Below are positions 34,524 to 47,504 of a stretch of 64,000 nucleotides of DNA, piece by piece; the first letter of the stretch is position 1, and the number at the start of each line of letters is the position of its first letter. Under the pieces are notes generated by a model. That model searched no databases and was not told where the DNA came from. It worked only from the letters and a program-made list of their open reading frames with translations. The translations under genes and the position numbers were made by a program. This DNA comes from Turnera subulata (Eukaryota; Streptophyta; Magnoliopsida; Malpighiales; Passifloraceae): positions 19,138-83,137 of the forward strand of contig JAKUCV010004460.1 in assembly GCA_028386065.3 (NCBI GenBank), written 5' to 3'.

Positions 34524-37500
34524 TGCATGTATGTGTGCGTTGTAACCCATTAGAGATACAAACTTCCAATCAAACAGTTGAAAATGTATGCACAAGTAAA
34601 CTTGTATACAATATAACATCATTATTAATGTATTTGATTTTGACTTGATAAAAGGTTTAGTGGGCCTAATTAATATCTAATGTTGGTGACAAAAGTACTG
34701 TATAAATTTTTTGCAAAGAAAAACGGGGAACCGTTTGAAGAGGTGGAAGAGGGAGAATAGTTCAAGCGGAAAAGGAGTGGTGTGAAAAGGGGAGTAACAG
34801 GTGAAAGAAGGAAGCAAAGTACAGCTGGGGATTTTAGGTGTTGTTGTTATAAGCAAAACCAGCAGCGGCTTCCGTGAGATTTGCTTCTTTGGAAAACAAA
34901 ATCAATAAACTTTCAAGCCGACACTTCAGTTCTAAGACTAGTTAAGCATGCACTTGTAAGTTTAGTATCCCAGCTCTATTTTTGGGGAATTGTTTTCTCT
35001 TCCTTTTGGAACTTATATATTTAGTAGTATATTGGTGAGGTGATGATGATTTCATTCTTTAGTTTGAACTTCAATTGGTAGTCAAGGAACTTAATTAAGA
35101 CTCTAGAGTTGAGATTTTTAGGATTTCTTTGTCTCAAGGTGAAGCATTTAGCATTTTAACAAAAAAAAAATATCCGTTTACATAGGCCTCTTTTGTTTAA
35201 CACTCTTATAGTATCCATATCTCAATCAATTATCGGACTAATCTCTCCATATAATTCAGCACGAACCATATGAGGTATCAAGTGGCATTGGGGTCGTTTC
35301 AATAATAGGTCGAACAATGTTCGATTCTGAATCACTCAGCTTTGTGGATTTAATAGAGCAGATTGGATAGTATATGGAAGAAAAACCAAAAACAAAACAA
35401 AAGACTTAATTCATCACTCCAAATGCTCTCCGATTAATGCTTTATTAGAATTTAGTTCAATGAAATACCTTACTTTTTTTCTATCAAATTTAACTTACTT
35501 TACTAAGACAAAGCTAGGAAATCATAGAGAGAAGAAAATTCAAATTGAAATTGATCTCAAAGTCAATAGCATTAGAGTAAGATGATTTGATTTCACATGG
35601 AAAAGATCATAAAACACTTTTTTTCATAAAACACTTTGCAGAAAAAAGCAACTTGTTCAAACATATATGGTCGGTTCCTTCAAGGAAGCAACAAAAGGTA
35701 CACATTATATCCTTTTGAAGCAACAAAAGCTCGAGAAATCTCCACCAAATTAATTGACGTAGGAAGCCAATAAACAACTGCTGATTTAATTATTTGGCCG
35801 TGCAAAAAAGAAAAAAAAATGGAAGCAATAAAATAGGAAAATAGAGACTCAACTATATAAGTAATGATTGTACATATTACATTTAAAAATGTTCTAATTC
35901 CTCACCTTTTAGACCGAACTTAATGGCTTTATATGCACCAATGAAGTATTTTGGTGTTCAAAAGAATAAAGAAATCTTGAGAGTCAACTTGTATATCCAG
36001 TTAGAATATATATAACTTAAGACCTAGACATTGAAAATCAAGTAACAAGATTATACCTTTCTTAGAGAACAAAATTTGGTTTTCCGTACATGTTTCCTCA
36101 TACTCCATTGTTATCAAACTAATTAATTTAGTTTATAATACTTTAATTGTTGCACATACATAATTTGACAATCAATAGTAAACATTAGGCAACCAACCAC
36201 GGAAAACTCTTTGGAACGGCCTAAAACAAAAGAATTGTGTCAGTGGAAGTTTGACAATGAGGGGTTAAACCGGTACCATTGAACCATGGTTGGACCAAAT
36301 CCGAAAATAACCATGTAATAGTGAACATATATATATTATGTGAATGATTTGAATTAAATGGTGTACTAACAAGGTTACTGTATAATAGTGTCATTACCTG
36401 CACGTTATTCTTGATGGAAGCATGGAACTAATTATTTGACCATGCATATCACCCATAAAAGCCTAAATTGGTATAGTGATAATGGAGTTGCTTTTGATAG
36501 AGGAAAATAGATTTTGAATTCTTATAATTAAATCACTTACCATTAAGGCTTCAATAATTTCATGTCCAACGCAGAATTAGCTGTAGATCATAATATAGAT
36601 GCCGGTGCCTAAGCCAATAGTTTGGCCATCCAAGCAAATAGTAGCTAGTAACAGGCCTTCACTTTTTTCTTCTACCTAAATATAGTAGAAACGAAAATTG
36701 TTTGGAGTAAAACAGAGGGGATTGTGTAGGGTCAAAGTACAGAGACTAAATAGCCACACAGAAACAAAAGCTAAAGTACTGGCACAAACATTACCAAAAG
36801 CTTTGACTTGTGGTCCTTTCCCGGCCTCTTCTCCCGCTGTCTTCCCAATAGCCATACACAGTCGTTTTCAATGGCCGTGTGTTTCAAGCCCCATTAGTTG
36901 TTTTTTATTTTCTTCCCATACTATTTCTCTATATGTTTCTTCCTGCTCTCAACCCAAGAAATAAGAAGTGTAGCTAGCTAATTAATTTGTTTAGGTTTGA
37001 ATGCAAGTGTGAAGAAAGATCCCCACAACGGTGAGGGTTTCTCGTGCTCTCAAACCCGAGACCTGCTTAAGCGAAACTTATATCTAATGCCCGGAGTCCG
37101 AGCATCTTGGCTCGGTGTCGAAATCTTCACAGACTATAGTGTGGCTATGTCTCTCACTTCATTCTTGTGTACATAGGCTTCAATTAGAGACATTTCCCTG
37201 CTGGGTTGTAGGTAGCGTGAATTGCATGATTGATATGTGTCATTAACAACTACCCCCTGGGAAAAAAATTAATTGCAAACTTAATAACTCAGCTTCATAG
37301 AGGGAAAAAGACATGTACTATACCACATTGCATTTATATATGATATCACTTTTGCCCACTAGGGAGAAACATATATACCTTTTTTCCGGTTCATCCTCTC
37401 TTTTAACCTATATATTGACGACACAATCTCACATCCACATGAACTTGGAAAGTGGTGAACAGACATAAATCCGTGTTCCTGTTGTAGTCCTAGAGGCAAC

Positions 37501-38752
37501 TAGCATGTACATATAAAATGTGATTGTCTTGTCTATCTCTCTTATCGTGGGATTTGCTACCAAATTAATAATGTAATGATAGCGAATGGAAAATCATTAA
37601 TCAAATTGAACTCATGAGTAGACTTCATTAATCCTTGTGCTGAGAGTGCAAATTATTCCTTCACACGCAGCAGCTAATGCTTCATTGTCACGTAAAACAA
37701 GTTAATTAGTACTACTACCTTCTAGGTGAAGCAAATTAATTAACTGGATGCCTATGTTTGAATACAACTTATGATATTTTTTTACAGCTTATAATATACT
37801 TTGTCTTGCTTGAGAAGAAGAGAACAGATGGAGAAATATCAAACTCTGCTTGCTGATTATGAGACATGCCATTAATAAGGAACACTGTTCAAAGATCATC
37901 ACATAAATATTGGAGTCACACCCTGATCTTGGATCAAGACTCAAGCTATACAAATAGTCAAAAGTAATAAAGTTGTTAAGCCATCCATTGGAAGCAATTA
38001 CTAGTATATAGGATTCAATAATACTCTGTTTGTGAATAGAAGAAACTTGTTGAAGGAACTTAAACAGATCTAATTAATTTTCTTCTTTGGTAAGCACTTT
38101 TACTTATATGATTCATATCTTTCGTGAATAAGACAATGGGAGTCAAAAGATATGGAGGAATATTTACGGTAGAAACTTACAAGCATCACTCCACAGGTAT
38201 GCCTACTAGTAAAGACACCTGATAGTGAAGCAATCTTATGCCTTTGTTGTATTAAACCTGCAACAATCTATTCTCGGAACTTATTCGAACAAATGATGCT
38301 TGTTTTTTAAAAAAAAAAAAATATGCCGGAGACAACATTTTAAGTGGTTATTGGAGTAAGAGTAACCAAAAAAATCCTACATATAGTTGAGATCTTTGCA
38401 TAGGTGAGGTTGTAAATGCATGCAGTACTGTGTGTATTGGTGCACCTTCCACCTTTAACTCTTGCATGTGCTCACACAGTGCCATTACAAGCGCATGCTG
38501 CAAAGCAAATGGAAAGGGCTTATGATCTTTCAACAACGCAGTACTTGATTCATACCATTTTGCCTATCCATTTTATGAAACAACTACCCATCGTACCGTA
38601 ATCCACATCTTACACTTCTTTTAGATCCATCCATACCGACATTCTCATAAGAAATCCAAGTAAAATATGCTTTTTGTTTACTCCACTCATATTACAGTAC
38701 TTGAAAAAGTTGTAAACAAAACGATTGCCAAAATCTTGATCCTTGAAGATTT
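34524..38752. other. Long intergenic region, no gene supported
   Basis: About 4.2 kb of AT-rich sequence upstream of GH3. Apart from the GH3 promoter end I see only short frames with no family resemblance, for example 36698-36964. A tract at 37020-37140 carries 'gctctcaaacccgagacc', which resembles a tRNA B-box in reverse and may be a SINE relic, but no poly(A) or target repeats were found. Fresh insertions are not evident. Confidence 0.4.
34918..34923 (-). promoter_or_regulatory. Auxin response element TGTCGG upstream of GH3
   Basis: The minus strand reads TGTCGG, the high-affinity ARF site, about 560 bp before the GH3 start. A classic TGTCTC occurs in opposite orientation at 35130-35135. 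Six-base sites can occur by chance. Confidence 0.45.
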
Positions 38753-39110
38753 TGATATGCATTATTTTTTTTTTTTTTTTGTCGCAGAAAAAAAAGGCAT
38801 CAGTGGTGTCATCATCGCCCCGTCGGTCCAGGCCCCGGTCAGAACCGGTTACATCCTGGCATTAGACCCTCCTCATAGGAGAGACCGCCCACCGGGGCAC
38901 CAGCGGACACCCTCGCCTGCTACGCGTCATAGTGTCGGGGAGACCCCGGGCTCAACGGCCACCACCCCACAGTGTGGAAGGCCATATTCGGCCACATCAC
39001 ACTATAATGGGGCTTGACTGGAAGCGCCGGGACTCGAACCCGAGTCCTAGAGATGGCAGGCTAAAGGCTTCACCACTGGGCCACCACCCCCGGTGGTGAT
39101 ATGCATTATT
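38753..39110 (-). mobile_element. tRNA-derived SINE, copy 1
   Basis: The 330-bp body 38767-39096 lies on the minus strand between perfect 14-bp target repeats tgatatgcattatt (38753-38766 and 39097-39110). The 5' end has Pol III boxes: A-box-like TGGCCCAGTGG and B-box GGGTTCGAGTCC. The 3' end is a T run at 38767-38780 (poly(A) on the minus strand). It is GC-rich and matches copy 2 at 42451 along its length, with an extra segment of about 28 bp in the middle. SINEs are non-coding and use LINE machinery. Confidence 0.9.
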
Positions 39111-39232
39111 GTGGTCTTACTCTTACATCTTACTTCATATGTCATTCAGACATACGTGTGCCAGAAAAATTTTCTCTGTCACAAAACTCTCATTGGGTTT
39201 TTCTGAGGACAATCCTGGTAAGACTTTTTTGG

Positions 39233-40660
39233 GGAGTAAATAGTTTTTTCTATCTCTATATTTTATTAATTTCGCATTTGTTGCCCCTCTTCGTTTAATT
39301 TCACTCATTATGTCCCTAAATTCTCTCAAATTACCGGGCCATGTTGTCTTTTTTACCCACTACACCAGGTCAATTGCCATGGTGCAAGTGTCATGGGGCC
39401 TGCAAGTTTTTCTTTCATTTTTTTCATAATTTAATTTATGAAACTTCTTTTTAAATTAAAATAAATTGGTTTTATAATAAAAAAAAAAACCAGGGTAAGC
39501 AATTTATGAGGTAAGGCTCGTCTATCCAAAGCGCACGGACCTCATCGGCACTGGTGAGCCGGGGTTGCTGGGACGGGGTGCTACTGTTGCTGGGCCCACA
39601 TGGGTTGCTGTTGTGAGTCATCTACCGCCGCCGGAGGAGGGACAATTCCGCCACCACGTTGCCACAAAGGCTACCGTCTCAAGCCGCTACAGCTCGCGAA
39701 CCGCCAAGAGGAGGCCGAAGCCACCACCCGCAGCAGTGACTAACGCCGCCGCAGACAGGTAGCAGCGGGTGCAGCAACCACAAAAGTGTTGCGCCTGCCG
39801 CCCCACTCGGATGCCACCGTCGCTTCCCTCACCAGATCGGAGTAGTACAATCGTCGCGCGCCTCCACCAGAACAGATCTGGAAAAGGCGGATCGGGGTGC
39901 CATCATAGCCACACGCAGCAGCGCATGCTGCCTTCAACGCCGACCAAATCCGCCGCCCTCGTCGAACGGAGCAGCTGATGACAGCGACTAACGCCGCCCT
40001 CAACACCTATTGGCGGCGACCATCGTGAACCTCAGCACAAAGCTCGGCCGCCGCAGACCTGCAAGCCAACTGCAAACAACCAAAAAACACAAGACAAACA
40101 ACAAAAAACATCGACTGCTGTCCCAACGCTGCTGCTTGCTGCATCATGGTTCTTTTTCGATTGAATTAGGGCTTTTCTTCTTTTTTGGTTTTTTAATGGC
40201 GGTTTTGGGGAGCAAGAGGGCGAAATCGGGGATGGTAGCCGATGTGTTTTTCTTTTCTTTTCTTGTGTGGTTTGAGAGATGAGATAAGATAATTAATATT
40301 TAGTTTTTGGAAAAAAATTCTGGTTTAAATAAGAATTTTTAGAAATTAAATTTTAGGAAAAATTTTAAAAAATTGGGCACTAATAGTAATATTGTAATTG
40401 TGAAAAAAATAAAAGAATAAAAACTTGGAATATAGTTTTAAAAAATTAAATAAAAAAGTAAAAATATTTAAAAATAGATAGTCTGTAGGGCCCCACAAGA
40501 CACATGTCAGCACCATGGCAATCGACCTGCTGTAGTGGGTAAAAAAGACAACATGGCCTGCTAATTTGAGAGTTCAAGGACACAATAAGTAAAATTAAAC
40601 GAGGAGAAACAACAAATAAAAAATCGACAAAGTATAAGGACAGAAAAAACTATGTACTCC
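39233..40660. mobile_element. Mutator-like element with ~170-bp inverted repeats (Pack-MULE candidate)
   Basis: Terminal inverted repeats 39233-39400 and 40489-40660 pair over about 170 bp, beginning GGAGTA(A/C)ATAGTTTTTTC and sharing 'ggccatgttgtctttttt' and 'attgccatggtgc'. Inside lies a GC-rich block (about 39491-40275) quite unlike the AT-rich surroundings, with overlapping short frames on both strands but no recognised protein and no transposase. Long TIRs with a captured GC-rich interior are typical of non-autonomous MULEs of the Pack-MULE type. A clean 9-bp target repeat could not be found, so the superfamily is inferred. Confidence 0.75.
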
Positions 40661-42440
40661 TTCCTTGGGTAGATTTAACCTCTTGTGACACGTATTGGGG
40701 ACTTATGCTTTTTGGGTTAATGCAACACCTTTTCTTTTTCTTCCTTGTTGGCTATTATAGGCAATCGATGCCTGTCTTTTCCTGCCAACTGGTGATCTCG
40801 TCAACTGCTACATATTAGGCAACTATTTCTGGCTATGCAAGTCACTGATTAAGGAGCTACTTCAAAGGAGACAAGAGTTATGTCTATCACTGATTAAGTA
40901 GCTAGATTGGAGGAAGGTTCCGTGTACTGAAGGTTGATTCCAATGGCTTTTTTTTTTTTTTGGTAGAAACCAATGGCTATTTTCAGTTTAGCCACAAAAT
41001 TGTCCAATAAAGAGGCCTATAACTCAAGCTATATATACTCAACTTTGAGAGATCTTTTTTAACACAACTTGAGAGGTTTACAATAATGGATGGTACCCAA
41101 ACTATGTACTCAAAGCCAAATAAGTTCTAGATGCCATCAGTCATTCAAATAGTTGAAGGAATACATCCAAAGAAGATATGTATTTTCAGAAAGAAAAAGA
41201 GCAAAGAAAAGTTATAGCTAGCTTACCTATTCCCGCTTAAGATATTGCATTCATAAATCTAGTACATTTCTAGAAAAACATTCAACGTGTATCATCATCA
41301 TTCATATACAGCTTCACATGTTCGCTATGTTAACAATTGAGTGGAATTTGTTCTTTGTTGGGGTTTGATATGAATTAATTATTGGTAAGTTATGATACAT
41401 GCACATAATTTAAGCATAGCTACTTGTAGATAAAGGATAGTGATTGTTAGTTTGGGTGATAACATTAACATATTACTATTTTTTTCAATACTAATAACAT
41501 ATATATGCATATTAGTACGTATCTTTGATTACCCAAATCCAGGTTTTGAATATATCAATAATAAAATAAACATCATCAATTTTCGTTGTTAGGTTCTTAA
41601 ACAAGATTTTGAGTTTTTCCCCTTTCAGTTTCTTATATTTAAGTGGGATCTGAGCTAGAGAAAAAAATTATTATTTATTAGTATCACTAAGCACAAAACT
41701 CCAAGCATAGTCTAGTCTAATAACAGCAACAATAAGGTGTTTGTCGCTGAAATTAATTCAACCCTAGATCTCCCAAAAAGTTTCAACTTTATGTAACATA
41801 GACCAAGACTCGTGGCCACTTACCTCATTGTGTGATAGATACCTTTCTGCCAATCCTTTCATGTATCAAGTTTGGCCAGCATTGTGGACCAATCTGTAGC
41901 CAACATTGGCTTGACCACAAAGTACGCACAAACTATCACTGTCCTTTAGGAGATCATTGTACACGTATATGTTGATGTGAGACTACTATCTTGGAACTTG
42001 CTTCTTGTGAGACATTTTCTTAATCCCTGTATGCCTTTTTTTAAAAAAAAAAAACTAAAGATGAAAACACCAAATAGTTTGATTAAGCTAGTCCAAAAAA
42101 GAACAAGAAAATAGTGTTGTTAATAGTTCAGCAAAGTTAGGAAAGACATTCGTGTGGAGATTTAATTAATTCTATGCATTGTCTCATACTAATATTAAAG
42201 GTCATCTAGCTTTTGCCAATGATGGTCGGCATAGTTGGTTGGTTGAGGTTTAGTTATTATTCTCATTTAAGTTGGAGTTCAAACTCTATTGATTGTCCAT
42301 TTTAATGGATAATTTATAAATAGTATTCTGTGATTGACCTTAACCTTAGGCCGGAGAAGCCTTCCCTCCATTTAAACTTTTTATTACCAAGAAAAACATC
42401 ATGTTGCTCTTGATTATGGATCACCCAACTACCCAAGCAC
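40661..42440. other. Intergenic, no gene seen
   Basis: About 1.8 kb of AT-rich DNA with poly(T)/poly(A) tracts (for example 40947-40960 and 42043-42053) that may be tails of old retroposons. I recognise no coding sequence or repeat family. Confidence 0.4.
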
Positions 42441-42755
42441 TGTAGGGTAACTATCGGGGTGGTGGCCCAGCGGTAAAGCCTTTAACCTGCCATCTTTAGG
42501 ACTCGAGTTCGAGTCCTGGCTTTTCACTCAAGTCCCATAATAGTGTGATGTGGCCAAATAATCGTTGAGCCTGGTAACTCCCCGACACTATGACGCGTAG
42601 CAAGCGAGGGTGTCCGCTGGTGTCCCGGTGGGCGGTCTCTTCTATGAGGAGGGTCTAATGCCAGGATGTAACTGGTATTGACTGGGGCCTGGACCGACGA
42701 AGCTGATGATACCACTAATGCTTTTTGTTTTAAAAAAAAAATTGTTGTAGGGTAA
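42441..42755 (+). mobile_element. tRNA-derived SINE, copy 2
   Basis: Body 42451-42745 on the plus strand, flanked by 10-bp repeats tgtagggtaa (42441-42450 and 42746-42755). A-box-like tggcccagcgg and B-box-like gagttcgagtcc lie near the start, and an A run at 42732-42740 near the end. It matches copy 1, in the opposite orientation, with many C-to-T and G-to-A changes, so it is older or more heavily methylated. It lacks a segment of about 28 bp present in copy 1. Confidence 0.88.
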
Positions 42756-45700
42756 GATTTCCCCTACATTTTGGGAGGAGACATTAATGAAAATCGGGGA
42801 GAAATGGAATTTTATAAGTGAACCTCACTTATCTTTTTCCTCTTTGTTCTTTTTCTTGTACAAAAATATTCTTACTCCGTTCGTTTGTAACAAAAAAAAT
42901 CATATATTCAATGTTCTCAAAAAAATCATATATTTAAATATTGACCATGAATCTATGATATTAACTAAAAAATTTATTTAATATTAAAAATTAAAACATA
43001 TAGTAACGCACCAACTTGCCATGTCACTTGGTAAAGTTCTTTGGTTCCTATTGAAAATTACATCCTCTATAGTAGAGGTCCCATCTCATTGAATTGATTT
43101 TCTAAACAAATGGTAAGGATAGAAGGCATGATTATGTCCTGTCTCTTCCATCCTTCTGTCCCCCTAATCAGATCATATTTGATTGGACAAGTCCATATTG
43201 TAGCATCTTATTTGCATTCTACGAACATATATTCTTATCCACAACTTTATATGTACTTATTACTGAATAAAGAATAAAAAGAAAAAGGTTGATTTCATTG
43301 TTGCAAAATTTTCTTTCAAATGGCAATCATGGCTATAAAAGATAATTAGAGTGAAATGGCAGGCAAAGCCATGAGAGGCGGGTAGAAGATAACCAAGTGA
43401 TGAACAGGACTAAACCATGACTAGTCCTTTCATGGTTAAAGTTCAAAGCAGCATAATTTCTATTGATTCATGCACCCAAGGGTTTGGATCCTTTCTTTAT
43501 TTTTGATTATTCAATAAATAATTTTGATAAAAGATGGTGAAAGGATGATAAAAATGTTGGGGAAAATCTCCCAAAAATTTGTGAAAACTAGCCAAGGCCT
43601 GCAAAAGAGGTTGCTAAAACTAGCAACAGAAAGACCAGTAACATCAGATCTAGCAGTAGATTTGACCTGGTAGAAAAAATAAACCGATTTATAAACAAAA
43701 CGAGCAAAGAAAATAAAAAGAAAAAGAAAAAAGAAGAAGAAAGGAGGGGAGGAAGAGGCTGCCTTTAGAACACCAAAGCGAAAGGTTGAAAGGTTGCAGG
43801 AAAATAAGGGGGGAGAAAAAGGAAAGAGAGTCAGAGACAACGTTAATACTTTTACATGGATTTGAACTTTTCTACTTTGGGCTCGCAAACCATTTTATGT
43901 CCAATAAACCCCACAAAAAGAAGGTCGCATGATACATCCAACAAAAGGAATTCTTGATAAAAATCAATGCAGGGTCGAATTAGCTGGCTAGCTAGGTCGA
44001 CCAAACCATATTCAAGTCATAATAGTTTTGAATAAGGAATAGATTATGGGTCAAAGTGATGTGGCAATAGCCAATATGGGTTACCGGTCATTTGAGAGAG
44101 TTCTAAGTTCTTGTTTGGGAAATTATTTCAATGCAATTAAATTAACTATGTAAAATATATGCATTTCTTTTTCTTTGTTTCTTTGTACTTTTTAATAAAA
44201 AATTAATTTTGAGTGTTGTACTTGTATCTTCTTTTTCTTATTCGGTATCCAAAATTTTGCCATAACTAATCCGAATCCAACCAAAATGGCGTACCTACCA
44301 TATGATGAGGGAGTCTTCATTGAAGATTTCTTGCTTAAACACAAGATCTGCTTAAGCGGGATCAGATCGCTTACCATTTCTCTTTACGCACCTTTGAAGA
44401 AGCCCGCTATTGACTGTACCCAACTCATTCCAATGCACCTGCAAGCAAGAAAATGCATTAAGAAAGCCCAACTCCAGTAATGTGAATATCCAGTGAACCG
44501 TAATCTTCATCCACAATAATCATTGTTGGATCAGCCCATTATCGAACTAAACGGGCCCATATTCTCTTGCCTGATACATCACAGTAACTCGGCCCATGCA
44601 CACAAAAGAAGTGGTCAGTAACTGGATAAAAGGCTAAAATAGTCACAAAAAGGGCATAGAAAAGTATAGGAGGAAAAGAAAAGGAAACAAGGGTGATTAT
44701 GACATCATGGATATTTATGATCACACCTTAATTAGCAGCCATAATTATTTGTGAAGTGACTAACTGTATTATGGGACTTGACTGTGGTGTTTTTGACTGG
44801 GCTTGCAAATTGTACTTAATTGCATTACAAGCAAACCAGTGGCTTTCTGGGCAAGGGGTCATAAGCCAAGAACTTTTTTTTGGAAGTGTTGTAAAAGAAG
44901 CAAAGCCATAGAAATAAAGGAGAAAAATATTAAAAGTTTTGTTATTTATGCACCAGGAAAAGAGAATAATGCCTGGGGTGACTGGCTCCAAATTATTTAG
45001 TAGATCTTTCAGGTTTGACTTGGACCACCTATATTTCAAAGATAAATTGGTTGAAAATTTCTAAATTTATGCAATTGCATAGTAATATATATATGAAGTA
45101 AAAAGACTATTACTAAGAAGGATTGACTTGGCTTAGCTTGTATTAACACTCTTATTAAGTTGGGAGTTAATAAGAAAGCAGAGGCTAATTTACAAATAGT
45201 ACTTCTTCCAAGTCCTAAGAACCATATAGAAACTTCAGTGACCACATCATGCTCTAATCAAATGAGCAATATAGTAATCCTTAGGAAAAGTTTTTTTAAA
45301 ATTAAAAAAAAAAGTTAGTAATTTGGTGGTCCTCACTCATTTACGATTACTGGTTATTGAAACGTCATGCAATTGCACTGAAATCCTCAACATTAAGTCA
45401 CCTAAATGAGGATGCCAATTTGAATATTCCTGGTTTTAAAACTTCATTCCAATTCAAGGATGGTAGCGGCTGTTCTTGTCTGTTGTTGAACCAGAAGCTG
45501 TCGAGTCAATTTACTACAAGAGTTAATAATACTATGTGTGTATGTCACCAAACATCAAAAGCAGAACAGAACTTGCCACACTGGACTACCTTATTGTGGA
45601 AGGAAAGCAATAAGGGAATAAGAATGTGTATAAATTCAATATAATTAGTAATATTATAGTGGCTAAAATTTATAGAATAATTAAACTGATTCAAAATTAG

Positions 45701-45838
45701 ACATTATCGAACCCCACTCCAGTAGAAATGGTCCTCCCCTTCTAACTTCTAATATTAAGTGCTTCCACAATGAATTTCGAAACCTTATTAAGGATTATAA
45801 GTCATGCTTGAGTGAAACCGAGGGAATAACAAAATATT
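42756..45838. other. Intergenic, no gene supported
   Basis: About 3.1 kb, AT-rich. Short frames at 43511-43888, 44286-44480 and 45357-45644 show no family features or codon regularity. No repeat structures with clear ends were found. Confidence 0.4.
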
Positions 45839-45919
45839 ATATGCTTCGTTGTTTTTTTTTTTTTTTGTCGAAGGGGTAAATAGCTTTCATTGATTGTTTA
45901 AATCATATCATTACATAAA

Positions 45920-47504
45920 ATACTTGCTAAAGCAGATGGTTGAACAACCACCCAGTTTACAAGCACCTTTCCCCTATAAGTATTTTTTGCAAGCCAGTCC
46001 GCAGCTTTATTCACTGATCTAGAGATATTGTGAAAGCTTATATGCGGTGCATCAGAGACCATTGCAATAATGTCCTTAACCAGTGTCTTGATCTCCCAAG
46101 GGCTGGACTCCTTTTGCCTTAGAGCAAGCCATGATACTTGTGGTCAGTCTCAATGGATACCTTTTGGTACCCTCTAGCAAGGGCTAGATTCTGCTTCCTT
46201 GATTGCCATAGTCTCTGCTATTAGGGCAGAGTTTGCAACTGTCTTTCTAACTACACCATCAATAACTCTTCCTTGGCTAGATCTGCAGCATACACCAATC
46301 CCAACCTTTTTCCTCTTGCTATCAAACGTTGCATCACAATTTATCTTCACAGTACCTCTTACAGGGGGTGTTCAGTGTGCATCATTAGAAAGCTACCTCA
46401 ACACTTCGTATCGTAGCAGTCGGGTCAATTGTCTCGTTGTCAAAAACTTTCCTGTTTCGGGTCCTCCAAATACACCACAGAAAAATAGCAGCTTTACTTC
46501 TAAGCTCACCATTTAAGTTGTTTCCCAAATTGTGCCACCATGCATTCAAATCAACACTGTTAGCAACAGTCATCCCTAAATGAGAGCCAAACTAAGTAGC
46601 CGTCTCATGATCACAATGGAAAAACATGTGCTCCACCGTCTCATCATGTAGGCCACATACAGGACAAGTACTGTCTACATTCATTCTCCTCTTGACCAGA
46701 TTGATTTTCACTGGTAAAGCGCCTAAGAGAGCCCTCCAAATAAAATTTTTCACCTTTGGTTGTGTTTTAATATCCCAAACATCTTTCCAGCCATTATTCA
46801 CATTGTTGCCATTGCTAGTTCCCTGTTGCGGTTGGTTCTGAGCAGCTGTACTCTTGCACAACAAATTGTATCCCGATTTCACTGTGTACTCCCCAGAGCT
46901 GTTGAAGTGCCATACCATAGTATCCTCCACTGAGCTTGAAATTGGGATACCTTGAATTAATTTGCATTCTTCCTCATTGAAGGTATCTCTCAATAGAGTA
47001 AGGTTCCAGGAGTCCCTGTTTCTATCAAGCAAGTCTCCAACCATAAATCTATTTGGTCCTTCCACCTGTACAGACTCAACTAAAAAATTATTCTCTCTCG
47101 GTAGCCATTTATCTCCCCAAATTTTAACTCTACGCCCATTTCCAATATTCTATCTCAAACCCAAATCAAGCACATCCTTGCCATGACATAAACTGCTCCA
47201 GTACCATGATGCCGAACTTCCCCTTACTGCCTTTGAAAAATCAGTCCTAGGGAAATATTTGCCTTTTAGTAACCTAGCCCATAAAACATTTGGATTTTTG
47301 AGCAGTCTCCAAGCTTGTTTAGCTAATAGGGCCGAATTGAACTGTTCAAGATTGCGAAAACCTAAACCCCCCTCCATCTTGTGCATAATTAACTTCTCCC
47401 AACTCATCCAGTGCATCTTGGCCTTTGATTCATCCCCTCCCTAAAAAAATCTAGCCATCATTCCATTTATTTGCTTACATAAGCTTGCAGGAAATTTAAA
47501 TAGG
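45920..47504 (-). pseudogene. LINE-C ORF2, C-terminal part, broken
   Basis: This continues LINE-C ORF2 beyond the nested insertion. 47416-47150 has the conserved MHWMSWEKLIMHKMEGGLGF linker. 47065-46592 has a zf-RVT domain (PKVKNFIWRALLGALPVKINL, CPVCGLHDETVEHMFFHC). 46573-46385 is a Trp-rich stretch (FLWCIWRTRNRKVF). The region 46200-45920 encodes a degraded RNase H-like end (for example SVNKAADWLAKN on the minus strand). Frames are broken between these pieces. Confidence 0.75.

Noticed and set aside
36698..36964. 88-codon plus-strand frame upstream of GH3
   Set aside because: No family resemblance, no introns that extend it, and composition typical of random AT-rich DNA with a Cys/Ser-rich accident.
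39004..39096. A tRNA gene on the minus strand
   Set aside because: A and B boxes are present but there is no proper cloverleaf, and the sequence continues as a SINE body with poly(A) and target repeats.
39565..40282. Overlapping frames on both strands in the GC-rich block of the MULE
   Set aside because: High GC alone opens frames on both strands; Arg/Pro/Ala-rich translations show no recognised domain.
39220..40672. A 9-bp target duplication around the MULE
   Set aside because: Candidates such as ttttttggg and ttccttggg do not sit at matching offsets from the inverted repeats and have mismatches.
43511..43888. 125-codon minus-strand frame
   Set aside because: Low-complexity Phe/Ser/Pro runs come from a purine-rich tract on the plus strand; no homologue recognised.
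45357..45644. 95-codon plus-strand frame
   Set aside because: No domain, no neighbouring exons, and no conserved look; probably chance.
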